Positions 33,980-41,395 of a DNA stretch of 64,000 nt are shown here, in pieces. The stretch covers positions 1-64,000 of the forward strand of contig DAIPWT010000008.1 in assembly GCA_036783645.1 (NCBI GenBank). The letters are read 5' to 3'. The notes under the pieces are model-generated. The model saw only the letters and a list, made by a program, of their open reading frames with translations. It ran no database searches and had not been told where the DNA came from. The stretch comes from UBA4732 sp002404095 (GTDB taxonomy: Bacteria > Planctomycetota > Planctomycetia > Gemmatales > Gemmataceae). The first letter of the stretch is position 1; each line of letters begins with the position of its first letter. A program made the position numbers and the translations under genes.

Positions 33980-36439
33980 ATGGGCTTTTCCAATCCGTGG
34001 GGTGCCATGCTTTCGTACTCGAAAGCATGTTTCGGGACGCCAAAGCACGGCCGGCGCCCATCGGGCCGAGCGCGGCTGGAACTCGAACGACTTGAGCCGC
34101 GCAACCTTATGGCCGTCACGTCCACCCTGGTGGGCGGCGTCCTGACCGTCATGGGAAGCCCCAACCGGGAGACCATCCGCGTCTTAGCCGACCCGACGGC
34201 GGGTCAACTGGTCGTTCAAGACGCTCAGGGCGTAGTGGGGCGTTTTGCCTCCGCCGCGGTTGCGAGTATCGCGATCTCCACAGGGGACGGCGGCTTGATT
34301 ACGGTGGACAACGCCGTACTCCAGCCGACAACTATCCAAGCAGGCAACGGCGACGAACTAATCCGCACGGGCGGCGGCCCCACCACGGTCTTCGGAGGCA
34401 CTGGTCCCGATAAGATCATCGCCGGCGCCGGCCCCGCGACGCTCATCGGCGGGACCGGTCGGAACGCCTTATACGCCGGGTCCGGCGTGGACACGCTGGT
34501 GGGTGGGCCGGGCAAGAATCAGTTCTTCGAGGTGAAGCCTGTTGATACGGTGATCGCGGGTCCGAACGACCAAATCTTCCGCGCCTCGCTGCCCCCGGCA
34601 GTCCCGGCGGCCGGCGCTCAGTTGACAGGGGCGGACGTCGGCCAACTCTTGCAGCGCGCCTCCGCCGCGGATTCGGCTGGCGACGGTATTGTGGCGATTG
34701 TGGACCGCGGCGGGCGGTTGCTCGGCGTGCGCGTCGAGGGCAACGTCTCGCCGTTAATCACGGGCGATCCCGCCAAGCTCACGTTCGCCATCGACGGCGC
34801 TATCGCGGAGGCGCGCACCGCCGCCTTTTTCGCCAACAACGCCGCGCCGCTCACCTCGCGCACCATCGGCTTCATCAGCCAATCGACCATCACTCAACGC
34901 GAAGTCAATTCCAGTCCGGATGTAGCCGATCCGAATTCTACGCTATCCGGCCCTGGCTTTGTGGCGCCTATCCGCGTGGGCGGACACTTCCCGCCCGGCG
35001 TTTCCTTCACGCCGCAGGTGGATTTGTTCGCGATCGAACACACCAACCGCGACACCACGCTGCATGTCAACCCGGATGGAACCAGGACGCCGGTGCTGCA
35101 CCGCTTTAACGTACCGACTCAGTTCCTTCCCCCCGTTATGCCGGGCAACCAGCCCCTGACGCCGCCCGACTCCTACGGCTTTATCTCCGGTTTGGATACG
35201 ACGGCGCTGCCGCGCGGCATCGGCACCTTGCCCGGCGGCATCCCCATTTACAAACGCGACTTTCCAGGCGGCCCTCTCAACCTAGCGGGCGGCATCGGCG
35301 TCTTCTTCCCCGGCACGACAGGGTATGCCTCGGAAGAAAACTCCAGCTTGTCGTCCGACTACAACCCCACCAAGCGCGACCGCTCGCTGGAGGCGGAATA
35401 CGACGCCTTCGCAGCCGTGGGCGGCGCCCCCGGCCTCGGCCTCGGCATCGGCACACTCAACGGCGTCGCGCCGGTGACTGGCGTCACTCTGCCGCTGACC
35501 CAAGACCAGATGCGAATCGACCTAGTCGGCGTCACGCTGGATATCGTTGGCCCAGGGGGGATTCAGGGGCCGTCCCGATTGGCGCAGTTCGGCGCCACGC
35601 TGGGGATTGGCGACCCCAACAGCGGCGTCAACGAACCCGTTAATGGCGGCGGCGCCGCCTTGCTGCCCGGACTGGGCGTACCGGACGGCTGGCTGGTGAC
35701 GCCGCACGACGGCGTGGGCATTACCGCCGCCCAGGTGACGCAGATTATCCAACAAGGCGTGGCCCAAGCCGGCCTGACACGCGCGGCCATTCGTCTGCCG
35801 GTGGGCAGCCGGACAAGCATGGTGCTCGCGGTATCGGATCGGACCGGCGCCATACTCGGCCTTTTCCGAATGCCGGACGCCACGATCTTTTCCATCGATG
35901 TGGCCGTCGCCAAGGCGCGCAATGAAGCCTACTACAACGACGCGACACAACTCCAACCGATCGACCAAGTTCCTGGCGTCGCTCCTGGCGTGGCCTTCAC
36001 GAACCGCACCTATCGCTATCTGGCGGAGCCGCGCTTCCCGGAGGGCATCGACGGCGCCCCGCCCGGCCCGTTCTCGATCCTCAACGACGGCGGCGCCGAC
36101 CGGTTCACCGGCCTGGAGAATGGGCCGCCGTTGCCGCCGTCGGCGTTCAACAGCGTCCTCGGACACGATTCGTTCCATCCGGGAACGAACTTCCACGACC
36201 CGAACAACCCGCTCAATCAAAACGGCATTGTGTTCTTCCCCGGAAGCTCGGGGGTGTACTTCAACAACATGCTCATGGGCGGGTTCGGCGTCAGCGGCGA
36301 CGGCGTCGATCAAGACGACGTGGTGACGGCCGGCGGCATCTTCGGCTTCGCGGCGCCCGATCCCATCCGCGCCGATCAGGTTTTCGTGAGGGGCGTGCGG
36401 CTGCCGTACCAGAAGTTCAACCGCAACCCGGAAGGGTAA
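33980..36439 (+). CDS. Exported LEPR-motif protein with two GlcG/HbpS-like domains
   Basis: 819 residues. The ATG at 33980 has an AAGGAAG box; a TTG 24 bases earlier is weaker. The N-terminus has R-L-E-L-E-R-L-E-P-R-N-L-M-A, the planctomycete surface-protein motif placed before the mature domain. Residues about 60-190 hold Gly/Asp-rich RTX-like short repeats (F-G-G-T-G-P-D-K-I, Y-A-G-S-G-V-D-T-L). Two GlcG/HbpS-like domains follow (first: V-A-I-V-D-R-G-G-R-L-L-G-V-R ... A-R-T-A-A-F-F; second: L-A-V-S-D-R-T-G-A-I-L-G-L-F-R-M), separated by a long linker. HbpS relatives bind heme, so a heme-binding extracellular role is a possibility. The first 20 residues include a coding palindrome. Confidence 0.8.
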   Translation: MGFSNPWGAMLSYSKACFGTPKHGRRPSGRARLELERLEPRNLMAVTSTLVGGVLTVMGSPNRETIRVLADPTAGQLVVQDAQGVVGRFASAAVASIAISTGDGGLITVDNAVLQPTTIQAGNGDELIRTGGGPTTVFGGTGPDKIIAGAGPATLIGGTGRNALYAGSGVDTLVGGPGKNQFFEVKPVDTVIAGPNDQIFRASLPPAVPAAGAQLTGADVGQLLQRASAADSAGDGIVAIVDRGGRLLGVRVEGNVSPLITGDPAKLTFAIDGAIAEARTAAFFANNAAPLTSRTIGFISQSTITQREVNSSPDVADPNSTLSGPGFVAPIRVGGHFPPGVSFTPQVDLFAIEHTNRDTTLHVNPDGTRTPVLHRFNVPTQFLPPVMPGNQPLTPPDSYGFISGLDTTALPRGIGTLPGGIPIYKRDFPGGPLNLAGGIGVFFPGTTGYASEENSSLSSDYNPTKRDRSLEAEYDAFAAVGGAPGLGLGIGTLNGVAPVTGVTLPLTQDQMRIDLVGVTLDIVGPGGIQGPSRLAQFGATLGIGDPNSGVNEPVNGGGAALLPGLGVPDGWLVTPHDGVGITAAQVTQIIQQGVAQAGLTRAAIRLPVGSRTSMVLAVSDRTGAILGLFRMPDATIFSIDVAVAKARNEAYYNDATQLQPIDQVPGVAPGVAFTNRTYRYLAEPRFPEGIDGAPPGPFSILNDGGADRFTGLENGPPLPPSAFNSVLGHDSFHPGTNFHDPNNPLNQNGIVFFPGSSGVYFNNMLMGGFGVSGDGVDQDDVVTAGGIFGFAAPDPIRADQVFVRGVRLPYQKFNRNPEG
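34006..34029. repeat. Coding hairpin at the N-terminus of the LEPR protein
   Basis: CATGCTTTCG at 34006-34015 pairs with CGAAAGCATG at 34020-34029 across a 4-base loop. The same stem sequence is used by the hairpin at 51337-51381, so it looks like a short family D element. It is translated as residues 9-17 of the protein. Confidence 0.7.
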
Positions 36440-36441
36440 GA

Positions 36442-36543
36442 GCTAACGGAATGAACTACAAGCCCGGAGCGCAAGNNNNNNNNNNCGACGGGTTTCGCCG
36501 AAACCCGTCGCTCGCGCTCCAGGCTTGTAAGCAAAAAGTTAGC
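36442..36543. repeat. Palindromic repeat containing the assembly gap
   Basis: GCTAAC at 36442 and GTTAGC at 36538 are the ends. CTACAAGCCCGGAGCGCAAG (36456-36475) pairs with 36511-36530 with about three differences. An inner hairpin with CGACGGGTTT arms sits at 36486-36510. The run of N interrupts the left half. The element fills the gap between the LEPR gene and the small secreted gene. Confidence 0.85.
36476..36485. other. Assembly gap (10 N)
   Basis: Ten N bases, probably an arbitrary-length scaffold gap. It is located in a palindrome, a common cause of assembly breaks, so sequence of unknown length is missing here. Confidence 0.98.
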
Positions 36544-36581
36544 GCCTCTTACTTGCATGAACTGCGTAAAAGGAGACAGAC

Positions 36582-36941
36582 ATGGTGTGGCATTGTCGAT
36601 CCTGGCTCGGCGTCATCGCGGCCGTCGCGTGTTCGGCGGCTGTTGCGGCCGGCCAATCGTGCGATTGCCAATCAGGAAGTTGTTGCGAGCCGAGTCGCTT
36701 CGCCCGACCGTCGGACACCGGCCGTTACATCGGCTATTACGTCGGCGGCGGTTCGGCGCACCGTGGCGAGGAACGCCTGCCGTACGAAGGCGTCTGGGGC
36801 TGGGATTACAGCGGTTTTCATTACGTGCCGCGGATCGAGTTGCTCTGGAACCACGGCCTTCGGTATCAGGGCGGCCCTGGCGCGTATAAGACCGACGGCC
36901 CGCGATTCATTGAGGAACATAAGGAGAAAAAAGGGGAATAA
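36582..36941 (+). CDS. Small secreted planctomycete protein
   Basis: 119 residues with a signal peptide (ending near V-A-A-G-Q-S). Cys-rich C-D-C-Q-S-G-S-C-C follows, then a compact domain with Y-I-G-Y-Y-V-G-G-G, G-V-W-G-W-D-Y-S-G and W-N-H-G. The tail is charged (E-E-H-K-E-K-K-G-E). An AAGGAGA box precedes the ATG at 36582. I recall similar G-W-D-Y-S-G proteins only from planctomycetes, and no function is known. A palindrome that overlaps the convergent GT2 gene follows. Confidence 0.75.
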   Translation: MVWHCRSWLGVIAAVACSAAVAAGQSCDCQSGSCCEPSRFARPSDTGRYIGYYVGGGSAHRGEERLPYEGVWGWDYSGFHYVPRIELLWNHGLRYQGGPGAYKTDGPRFIEEHKEKKGE

Positions 36942-36945
36942 AATC

Positions 36946-37012
36946 CGTTTAGCCGCGACGCGTTAGCGGAGTGCGGGGGCAACGCGCTCCGCTAACGCGT
37001 CGCGGCTAAACG
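36946..37012. repeat. Palindromic repeat, family B copy 2, overlapping the GT2 3' end
   Basis: Arms 36946-36971 and 36987-37012 are perfect 26-base complements with core TAGCCGCGACGCGTTAGCGG, matching the 19407 element closely. The right arm and loop are coding for the end of the GT2 gene, and its TAA stop lies inside the left arm. Confidence 0.93.
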
Positions 37013-37700
37013 GCGTCACTCGCCAGCGGAGCAGCGTCCAGACAGCGGAAGCCCCGTCGCGCCAGCCGATCTTCTTGCCGTCCGTGGCGCCGCGCGGCCG
37101 GTACGACACCGGAACCTCGGCGATGCGCACGCCCAGCCGGCATAGCTTGGCCGTCATCTCGGGGCATAGCTCGAAATGCACCGCCCGCAAATCCAGCGCG
37201 CGAAAAAGACTTGTGCGCACCGCTTTGTAGCAAGTCGCTTCGTCCGTGGTCCGCTGGCCGTACAGCACGCGCACCATGCCGTTGAACAGCAGGACGCCGA
37301 CTCGAAACTTGGTCCATGGCAATCGCCGCGTCGGGGCCAGATAGCGCGAACCGTAGACCGCCTCGGCAGTCCCACGGCGGATCGGCTCGACCAGCCGCGT
37401 ATAATCGGCCGGGTCGTACTCCAGATCGGCGTCCTGGATAATCGTCACTTCGCCGCGAGCGTGGGCCAATCCGGTGCGGACGGCCGCGCCCTTGCCCTGA
37501 TTCTTGGCGTGATGCAGCACGCGGAAGCCGGGCCGGTCGGCCCACGGTTCCAGCAGCCGCGGCGTGGCGTCGCGGCTGCCGTCGTCGATGACGATCACTT
37601 CCTTGTCGGGGTACGGCCCCGCCGCCACCCGACGCAGCAATTCGTCAATGGTGCGCTCCTCGTTGTAGACGGGGATGAGGACGGTCAACGGCGGGGGCAC
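36963..37700 (-). CDS. Family 2 glycosyltransferase, dolichol-phosphate-mannose-synthase-like
   Basis: 245 residues. The GT-A fold is visible: L-I-P-V-Y-N-E-E at the start, V-I-V-I-D-D-G-S-R-D, a DxD-like Q-D-A-D-L-E-Y-D-P at about residue 92, and R-Y-L-A-P. No C-terminal membrane helices are present, so it is a soluble polyprenyl-phosphate sugar transferase type. The last ~16 residues (P-F-S-R-D-A-L-A-E-R-V) and the stop codon are encoded by a palindromic repeat, so the original C-terminus may have been replaced. The N-terminal start M-P-P-P-L-T is at 37698-37700. Confidence 0.9.
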   Translation of the reverse strand: MPPPLTVLIPVYNEERTIDELLRRVAAGPYPDKEVIVIDDGSRDATPRLLEPWADRPGFRVLHHAKNQGKGAAVRTGLAHARGEVTIIQDADLEYDPADYTRLVEPIRRGTAEAVYGSRYLAPTRRLPWTKFRVGVLLFNGMVRVLYGQRTTDEATCYKAVRTSLFRALDLRAVHFELCPEMTAKLCRLGVRIAEVPVSYRPRGATDGKKIGWRDGASAVWTLLRWRVTPFSRDALAERVAPALR

Positions 37701-37727
37701 GGTCGTCGCCTCTCTAGTTAGACTGCC

Positions 37728-37765
37728 AAGGCCGACAGTGCGCGCCTGGGGGGTCTGTCGGCCTT
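37728..37765. terminator. Hairpin between the GT2 and DUF1559 genes
   Basis: AAGGCCGACAG at 37728-37738 pairs perfectly with CTGTCGGCCTT at 37755-37765 around a 16-base loop. It lies in the 198-base gap upstream of the GT2 start and downstream of the DUF1559 stop, fitting a terminator of the latter, though without a clear U-run. Confidence 0.5.
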
Positions 37766-37898
37766 ACCCTAGGGGGCGTCGTGCGGCACTCATGGACGCC
37801 GCCTCGTTGTGGGTTCCCACCCTCTCTTGTCGTCCTTGAATTCCCGTTCGGCAATGAGCGAGACGGCTTCGTTCGATACTTTTACGAGTTATACCCTC

Positions 37899-38810
37899 TC
37901 AAAAATCGGTCACCACTTCGCCGCCGGCCGGAGTCATCAACGCCGCCACGACGCCTGGCGCCGTGGCGTAAGGGATCAAATGAACCGAGCCGTCGGCGAA
38001 CACGAATTGCGGCCCGGCCGGATGCGGCGATCCCCAATTGTCGCGGGCGGCCTCGTAGTCGCCGGCAAGGTCGCGAATCAGGCCGCCGCCCGTGCGCGAC
38101 GTGCCGTAGGAGCCGCCGAGGAAGAACGGCTCGTCCCAATACCAGGAGCCGACGGCCCAGACGTTGGGGTCGATGGCCTTCTCGCCGACGAGAAGGGTAT
38201 GCGACGTGCCGTCGGTGATATTGAGCAAGTTCAAACAGCCGCCGGGCCGGTTGGAGCAGACGAGGGCGTTGGCGGCGTAGTCGGTCTTGCCCCACAGCCA
38301 GCCGCCGCCGCTGTAGACGCCGTGGTCGTCGTTGACGGCGAGTTGGGCAGTCGCGGGGCGCCGGCTGGGGCAGATGTAGAGCTTGACGGGCAATGTCCAC
38401 AATCGGGAGTCGTATTGGCTCTTTTGTTCGATATAGGGAAGAATGGCGTAGGCCCACGAGCCGGTCTGGTTGGCGCCGACGCGCTTGGGATCGCCGACGC
38501 CCCAGTAGAAGGGCAGCGGAGCGGCGTAGTCGTCGGTGTTGGGATAGAACGGTGTGCCGTTGGCCGCTTGGATCGACTGTTGGCCGTCCCAGCCGCCGTT
38601 GCCGGGCAGGATGTTGAAGGAGTCGTGGTGCATCTGGAAGGCGAGGCCGATCTGCTTGAGGTTGTTGGCGCACGACATGCGGGACGCCGCCTCGCGCACC
38701 TTCTGCACGGCCGGCAACAGCAGGCCGATCAGGATCGCGATGATGGCGATCACGACGAGCATTTCGATCAGCGTGTATGCCGCTCGCTTTGACCGACGGA
38801 GTGCTAACAT
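37899..38810 (-). CDS. DUF1559 prepilin-like protein
   Basis: 303 residues. The N-terminus has the type IV prepilin-like motif Y-T-L-I-E-M-L-V-V-I-A-I-I-A-I-L after a basic leader, with Ala instead of Gly before the aromatic residue. The long helix runs into V-Q-K-V-R-E-A-A-S-R. The DUF1559 globular domain follows (C-A-N-N-L-K-Q-I-G-L-A) and the family ending F-A-D-G-S-V-H-L-I-P ... T-P-A-G-G-E-V-V. GGAGG lies seven bases before the ATG at 38808-38810. DUF1559 proteins are a hugely expanded planctomycete family thought to form pseudopili or fibres. Confidence 0.93.
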   Translation of the reverse strand: MLALRRSKRAAYTLIEMLVVIAIIAILIGLLLPAVQKVREAASRMSCANNLKQIGLAFQMHHDSFNILPGNGGWDGQQSIQAANGTPFYPNTDDYAAPLPFYWGVGDPKRVGANQTGSWAYAILPYIEQKSQYDSRLWTLPVKLYICPSRRPATAQLAVNDDHGVYSGGGWLWGKTDYAANALVCSNRPGGCLNLLNITDGTSHTLLVGEKAIDPNVWAVGSWYWDEPFFLGGSYGTSRTGGGLIRDLAGDYEAARDNWGSPHPAGPQFVFADGSVHLIPYATAPGVVAALMTPAGGEVVTDF

Positions 38811-38847
38811 ATCGCACCTCCGCGCCTGGTTGCTTGTATTCAAACAA

Positions 38848-38994
38848 TCATTTGATATTCGCCTTACGCCGCCGCCTAAACAATATCACACATGCGAGCG
38901 CGACAGCAATAGCGCCGGCGACGACTCCGACCATTATACAAAAATTCCATTTGGAGCCGGTGGAGCCGCGGGAAACCTCAGGAACGAATGGCGC
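38848..38994 (-). pseudogene. Orphan C-terminal membrane-anchor fragment
   Basis: The minus-strand frame upstream of the DUF1559 gene encodes V-S-R-G-S-T-G-S-K-W, a hydrophobic helix G-V-V-A-G-A-I-A-V-A-L-A-C-V-I-L-F and the basic end R-R-R-R-K-A-N-I-K before TGA. An in-frame TAA at 38995-38997 sits only 48 codons upstream and the only ATG leaves 28 residues. It looks like the C-terminal anchor of a larger exported protein whose body is gone; a 28-residue membrane peptide is the alternative. It takes up most of the 359 bases between DUF1559 and the next annotated gene. Confidence 0.4.
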
Positions 38995-39173
38995 TTACTT
39001 TAGCCAGGCGAATCTACCGCAACGAGCGCCATCTTGCACCGATGATCCTGGCTCGCCTTCCTGGCGAAAAAATGGCTGAGGATGCTCTTGACAACCGCTT
39101 CCGCGCGCCTGAGAATGCCCTTGTGCTTTCCGCGATGGGCATTCTCCCGGAGGCCAGAGGCCGCAGCCCATGA
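38988..39173 (+). CDS. Possible small upstream protein, coupled to the MauE-Trx gene
   Basis: 61 codons ending in a 4-base ATGA overlap with the next gene at 39170, which suggests translational coupling. An AGGAACG stretch lies just before the ATG. The product is basic and helical with no recognised family. The frame could equally be chance in GC-rich DNA, so confidence is low. Confidence 0.3.
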   Translation: MALTLARRIYRNERHLAPMILARLPGEKMAEDALDNRFRAPENALVLSAMGILPEARGRSP

Positions 39174-40060
39174 ACACAGATTGCTACATTTCCCGAGGCC
39201 CTCAGCTAACCGGTGTGCTTCTCGCTGTCGCAGGCGCACTCAAATTCTACTCAGTAGCCGCCTCGGCATCGGTTTCGCTGTCAAGTGACTTCTTCCTCAC
39301 GACGAGCCTCGCTGGTGCCGAAATCGGTTTCGGCTGTTGGATGCTGGCCGGCCTTTATCCGCGCGTAACGCGATGGGCGGCGGCGCTATGCTTCCTCGGT
39401 TTTCTCGGTGTGAGCCTGGCCAAGGTATTCCAGGGCGAACATTCTTGTGGCTGCTTCGGCCCCGTACTCATCAGTCCTTGGATCACGGCGGCTTTGGACG
39501 GGTTCGTGTTCGTCGCCCTCGTCTACGCTAAGCCAAGCGGGGAGGCCGATGCGGCGGCGGCCGGGAGGCGTTGGACCACATTCGCGCTGTTGAGCGGGGC
39601 GTCCGCCATAGTCGTCGCGGTCCTGTTCGTTCTTGCCGGTCCGGCTCGGTTGGATGAGAACGGACGAATTGAAGGGGTCTCGGCGACAGTCGTGCTTCGT
39701 CCGGAAGACTGGATTGGGCGCCCCTGTCCGCTATTCGGCCACATCGACGTGGGTGGCCGGCTGGAGCAGGGCGAGTGGATCGTGCTTTTCTATCGGCCCG
39801 ACTGTTCCGACTGTCAGCAGATGTTGCCGCGTTACCTTCGGCGCGCCGCGGAAGATGGGCTTCCCACGGAAGTCCTCGGCTGGGCGGTCGTTGACGTGGC
39901 GGGCGTGGGCGGGCCGAACGATGGGCGCGTCGCTAGTTCTGTCCTAAGTGGATCGCTATACCCCGGCCGCCGGTGGGCTGTGCGAACGCCCACGATCTTG
40001 CGGCTGCGGAACGGGATTGTGACGCAGGTAGCACACTCGCTCGAAGAGGTGCAGGGATGA
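39170..40060 (+). CDS. MauE/DoxX-like membrane protein fused to a thioredoxin-like domain
   Basis: 296 residues. Residues 1-150 contain four or so membrane helices with the MauE-type signature H-S-C-G-C-F-G-P (Cys93 and Cys95). Residues about 180-296 form a thioredoxin-like domain with F-Y-R-P-D-C-S-D-C (CxxC at 212-215) and a likely cis-Pro in V-R-T-P-T. MauE-type proteins pass electrons or oxidising equivalents for disulfide formation in periplasmic proteins, as in methylamine dehydrogenase maturation. The stop overlaps the ATG of the DUF1573 gene by ATGA. A Cys-rich exported protein is encoded 0.8 kb downstream and is a candidate substrate (inference). Confidence 0.85.
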   Translation: MNTDCYISRGPQLTGVLLAVAGALKFYSVAASASVSLSSDFFLTTSLAGAEIGFGCWMLAGLYPRVTRWAAALCFLGFLGVSLAKVFQGEHSCGCFGPVLISPWITAALDGFVFVALVYAKPSGEADAAAAGRRWTTFALLSGASAIVVAVLFVLAGPARLDENGRIEGVSATVVLRPEDWIGRPCPLFGHIDVGGRLEQGEWIVLFYRPDCSDCQQMLPRYLRRAAEDGLPTEVLGWAVVDVAGVGGPNDGRVASSVLSGSLYPGRRWAVRTPTILRLRNGIVTQVAHSLEEVQG

Positions 40061-40767
40061 ACCGCAAATGGTTGCTTGTGTGCGCGGGGGCATTCATCGT
40101 AGGCAGCGTCGTCTGCGCCTACTGCGCCCGGCAAGCCGCCCAAGGCGGGCTCGAGGCGGCGCCAGCGGTCTACGATGTGGGAGACATTGGACAGGGAGAA
40201 ACCCGCGACATCGAGTTTCAGCTTACCAACCGTTTCCCGCGACGGGTCGAGGTGAAGGATGTGCAGACAAGTTGCGCTTGCACCAAAGCCGAGGTCGCCA
40301 AGCGGTCCCTTGCCGGAGGGGAGAAAACTGTTTTAAGGGCAAAGTGGAGTACGGGCGCCAGCCGCGGCAAACGCACCACCACCCTGACCGTCTTCTTCGC
40401 CCCGGAAGGCGGAGGCTTCGGCCAAACCACGTTGGCCATCGAAGGAAACGTCCAGCCGGATATGCTTTACAGGCCCGAGAGTCTTGAATTCGACAAAACG
40501 AAGGCGGCCAAGCAGTCCGTTGCTTTCTCCGCGGGGCGGATAGAGTGTTCCGTGAAGAGGGTTTGGTGTCCGCATCAATGTTTTACGGCGGATTTCGACG
40601 AACGGTCGAACACCGTCACCGTCGCGTTCGACCCGACGAAATGGACGGTAGAGGACGACCAATTGCCCCTAGCCGACGCTAGAATCCTGAACGTGGAAAC
40701 GACCTCGCCGCACGAACCCATATTGCAGATACCGCTCATGCTTCGGCGCGGGGAATCCAATCCGTGA
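40057..40767 (+). CDS. DUF1573 exported protein
   Basis: 236 residues with an N-terminal signal anchor containing two Cys (V-C-A-Y-C-A). DUF1573 starts with V-Y-D-V-G-D-I-G-Q-G-E, then the family C-A-C-T motif (T-S-C-A-C-T-K-A-E-V). The domain is an Ig/ASPM-like beta sandwich usually found outside the cytoplasm. A second Cys pair lies in W-C-P-H-Q-C. The ATG overlaps the previous stop by 4 bases, so the two proteins are made together. In planctomycetes DUF1573 often sits beside MauE-type genes. Confidence 0.88.
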   Translation: MNRKWLLVCAGAFIVGSVVCAYCARQAAQGGLEAAPAVYDVGDIGQGETRDIEFQLTNRFPRRVEVKDVQTSCACTKAEVAKRSLAGGEKTVLRAKWSTGASRGKRTTTLTVFFAPEGGGFGQTTLAIEGNVQPDMLYRPESLEFDKTKAAKQSVAFSAGRIECSVKRVWCPHQCFTADFDERSNTVTVAFDPTKWTVEDDQLPLADARILNVETTSPHEPILQIPLMLRRGESNP

Positions 40768-40891
40768 ACGAGCGACAGCTCGTTACAGTCTTGGTAGCAG
40801 AGGAGGCAACCACCGCCGGAGTCGTACAGGAAAGCGCCCTCCGCTGGGCCGCGACAACGGCAACCGTTTCTATCTTAAGAAAGGTGATAGC

Positions 40892-41272
40892 ATGAAGATC
40901 CGTGGCCTCGCATTGTTTGCGGCGCTCCTGGCTGCCGCACCGGCGCTCCTTCTAGTCGTAGATCCACGCATATTCGCGGACTGTGCCCACACGCAGGCGC
41001 AAACGATCCTGTGTCCGCTGACGCAGACGAAGTGCGTCCAATGCCCCGGAACCTGTTCGGGATGCACGGAGACGACAGCGGTCATGGGCGCGTGGGGTTG
41101 CACGACGAACGCCGCCGCGACCAAGTGCGTACAGAACGCGGCCCAGCTCCTATGTAATAACGTGTGGACATGTGTAGTTGATCCGAACAACCCCCAAAGC
41201 TGCATAAAGGGAGCCGCTGCGCAGCCGGGAAATACTTTCCCATACGACACGGTTTCTTGCAACGCCAGCTGA
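40892..41272 (+). CDS. Secreted 12-cysteine small protein
   Basis: 126 residues. The signal peptide ends near R-I-F-A. The mature ~96 residues contain exactly 12 Cys, including C-V-Q-C-P-G-T-C-S-G-C and W-G-C, an even number that fits six disulfides. No known family was recognised. An AAAGGTGA box lies five bases before the ATG, and the gene follows DUF1573 by 124 bases. The upstream MauE-Trx fusion could provide the oxidising power for folding. A hairpin follows at 41336. Confidence 0.75.
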   Translation: MKIRGLALFAALLAAAPALLLVVDPRIFADCAHTQAQTILCPLTQTKCVQCPGTCSGCTETTAVMGAWGCTTNAAATKCVQNAAQLLCNNVWTCVVDPNNPQSCIKGAAAQPGNTFPYDTVSCNAS

Positions 41273-41335
41273 GGGCGGTCGTGTCTCAGTTTGGGTTCCA
41301 GCTCGGGTAATTTGGGCAGAAGAAGGTCAAACTGA

Positions 41336-41379
41336 GAATCGGTTGCGGAAATCACGCCAGTGAGTTCCGCAACCGATTC
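41336..41379. terminator. 15-bp hairpin downstream of the 12-Cys gene
   Basis: GAATCGGTTGCGGAA at 41336-41350 pairs perfectly with 41365-41379. A smaller outer pair, CTCAGTTT at 41285 and AAACTGAG at 41328, lies next to it. This may be a terminator or attenuator before the gene at 41396, whose possible GTG start at 41360 lies in the loop. Confidence 0.6.
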
Positions 41380-41395
41380 CGAAGGAATTCATGTC

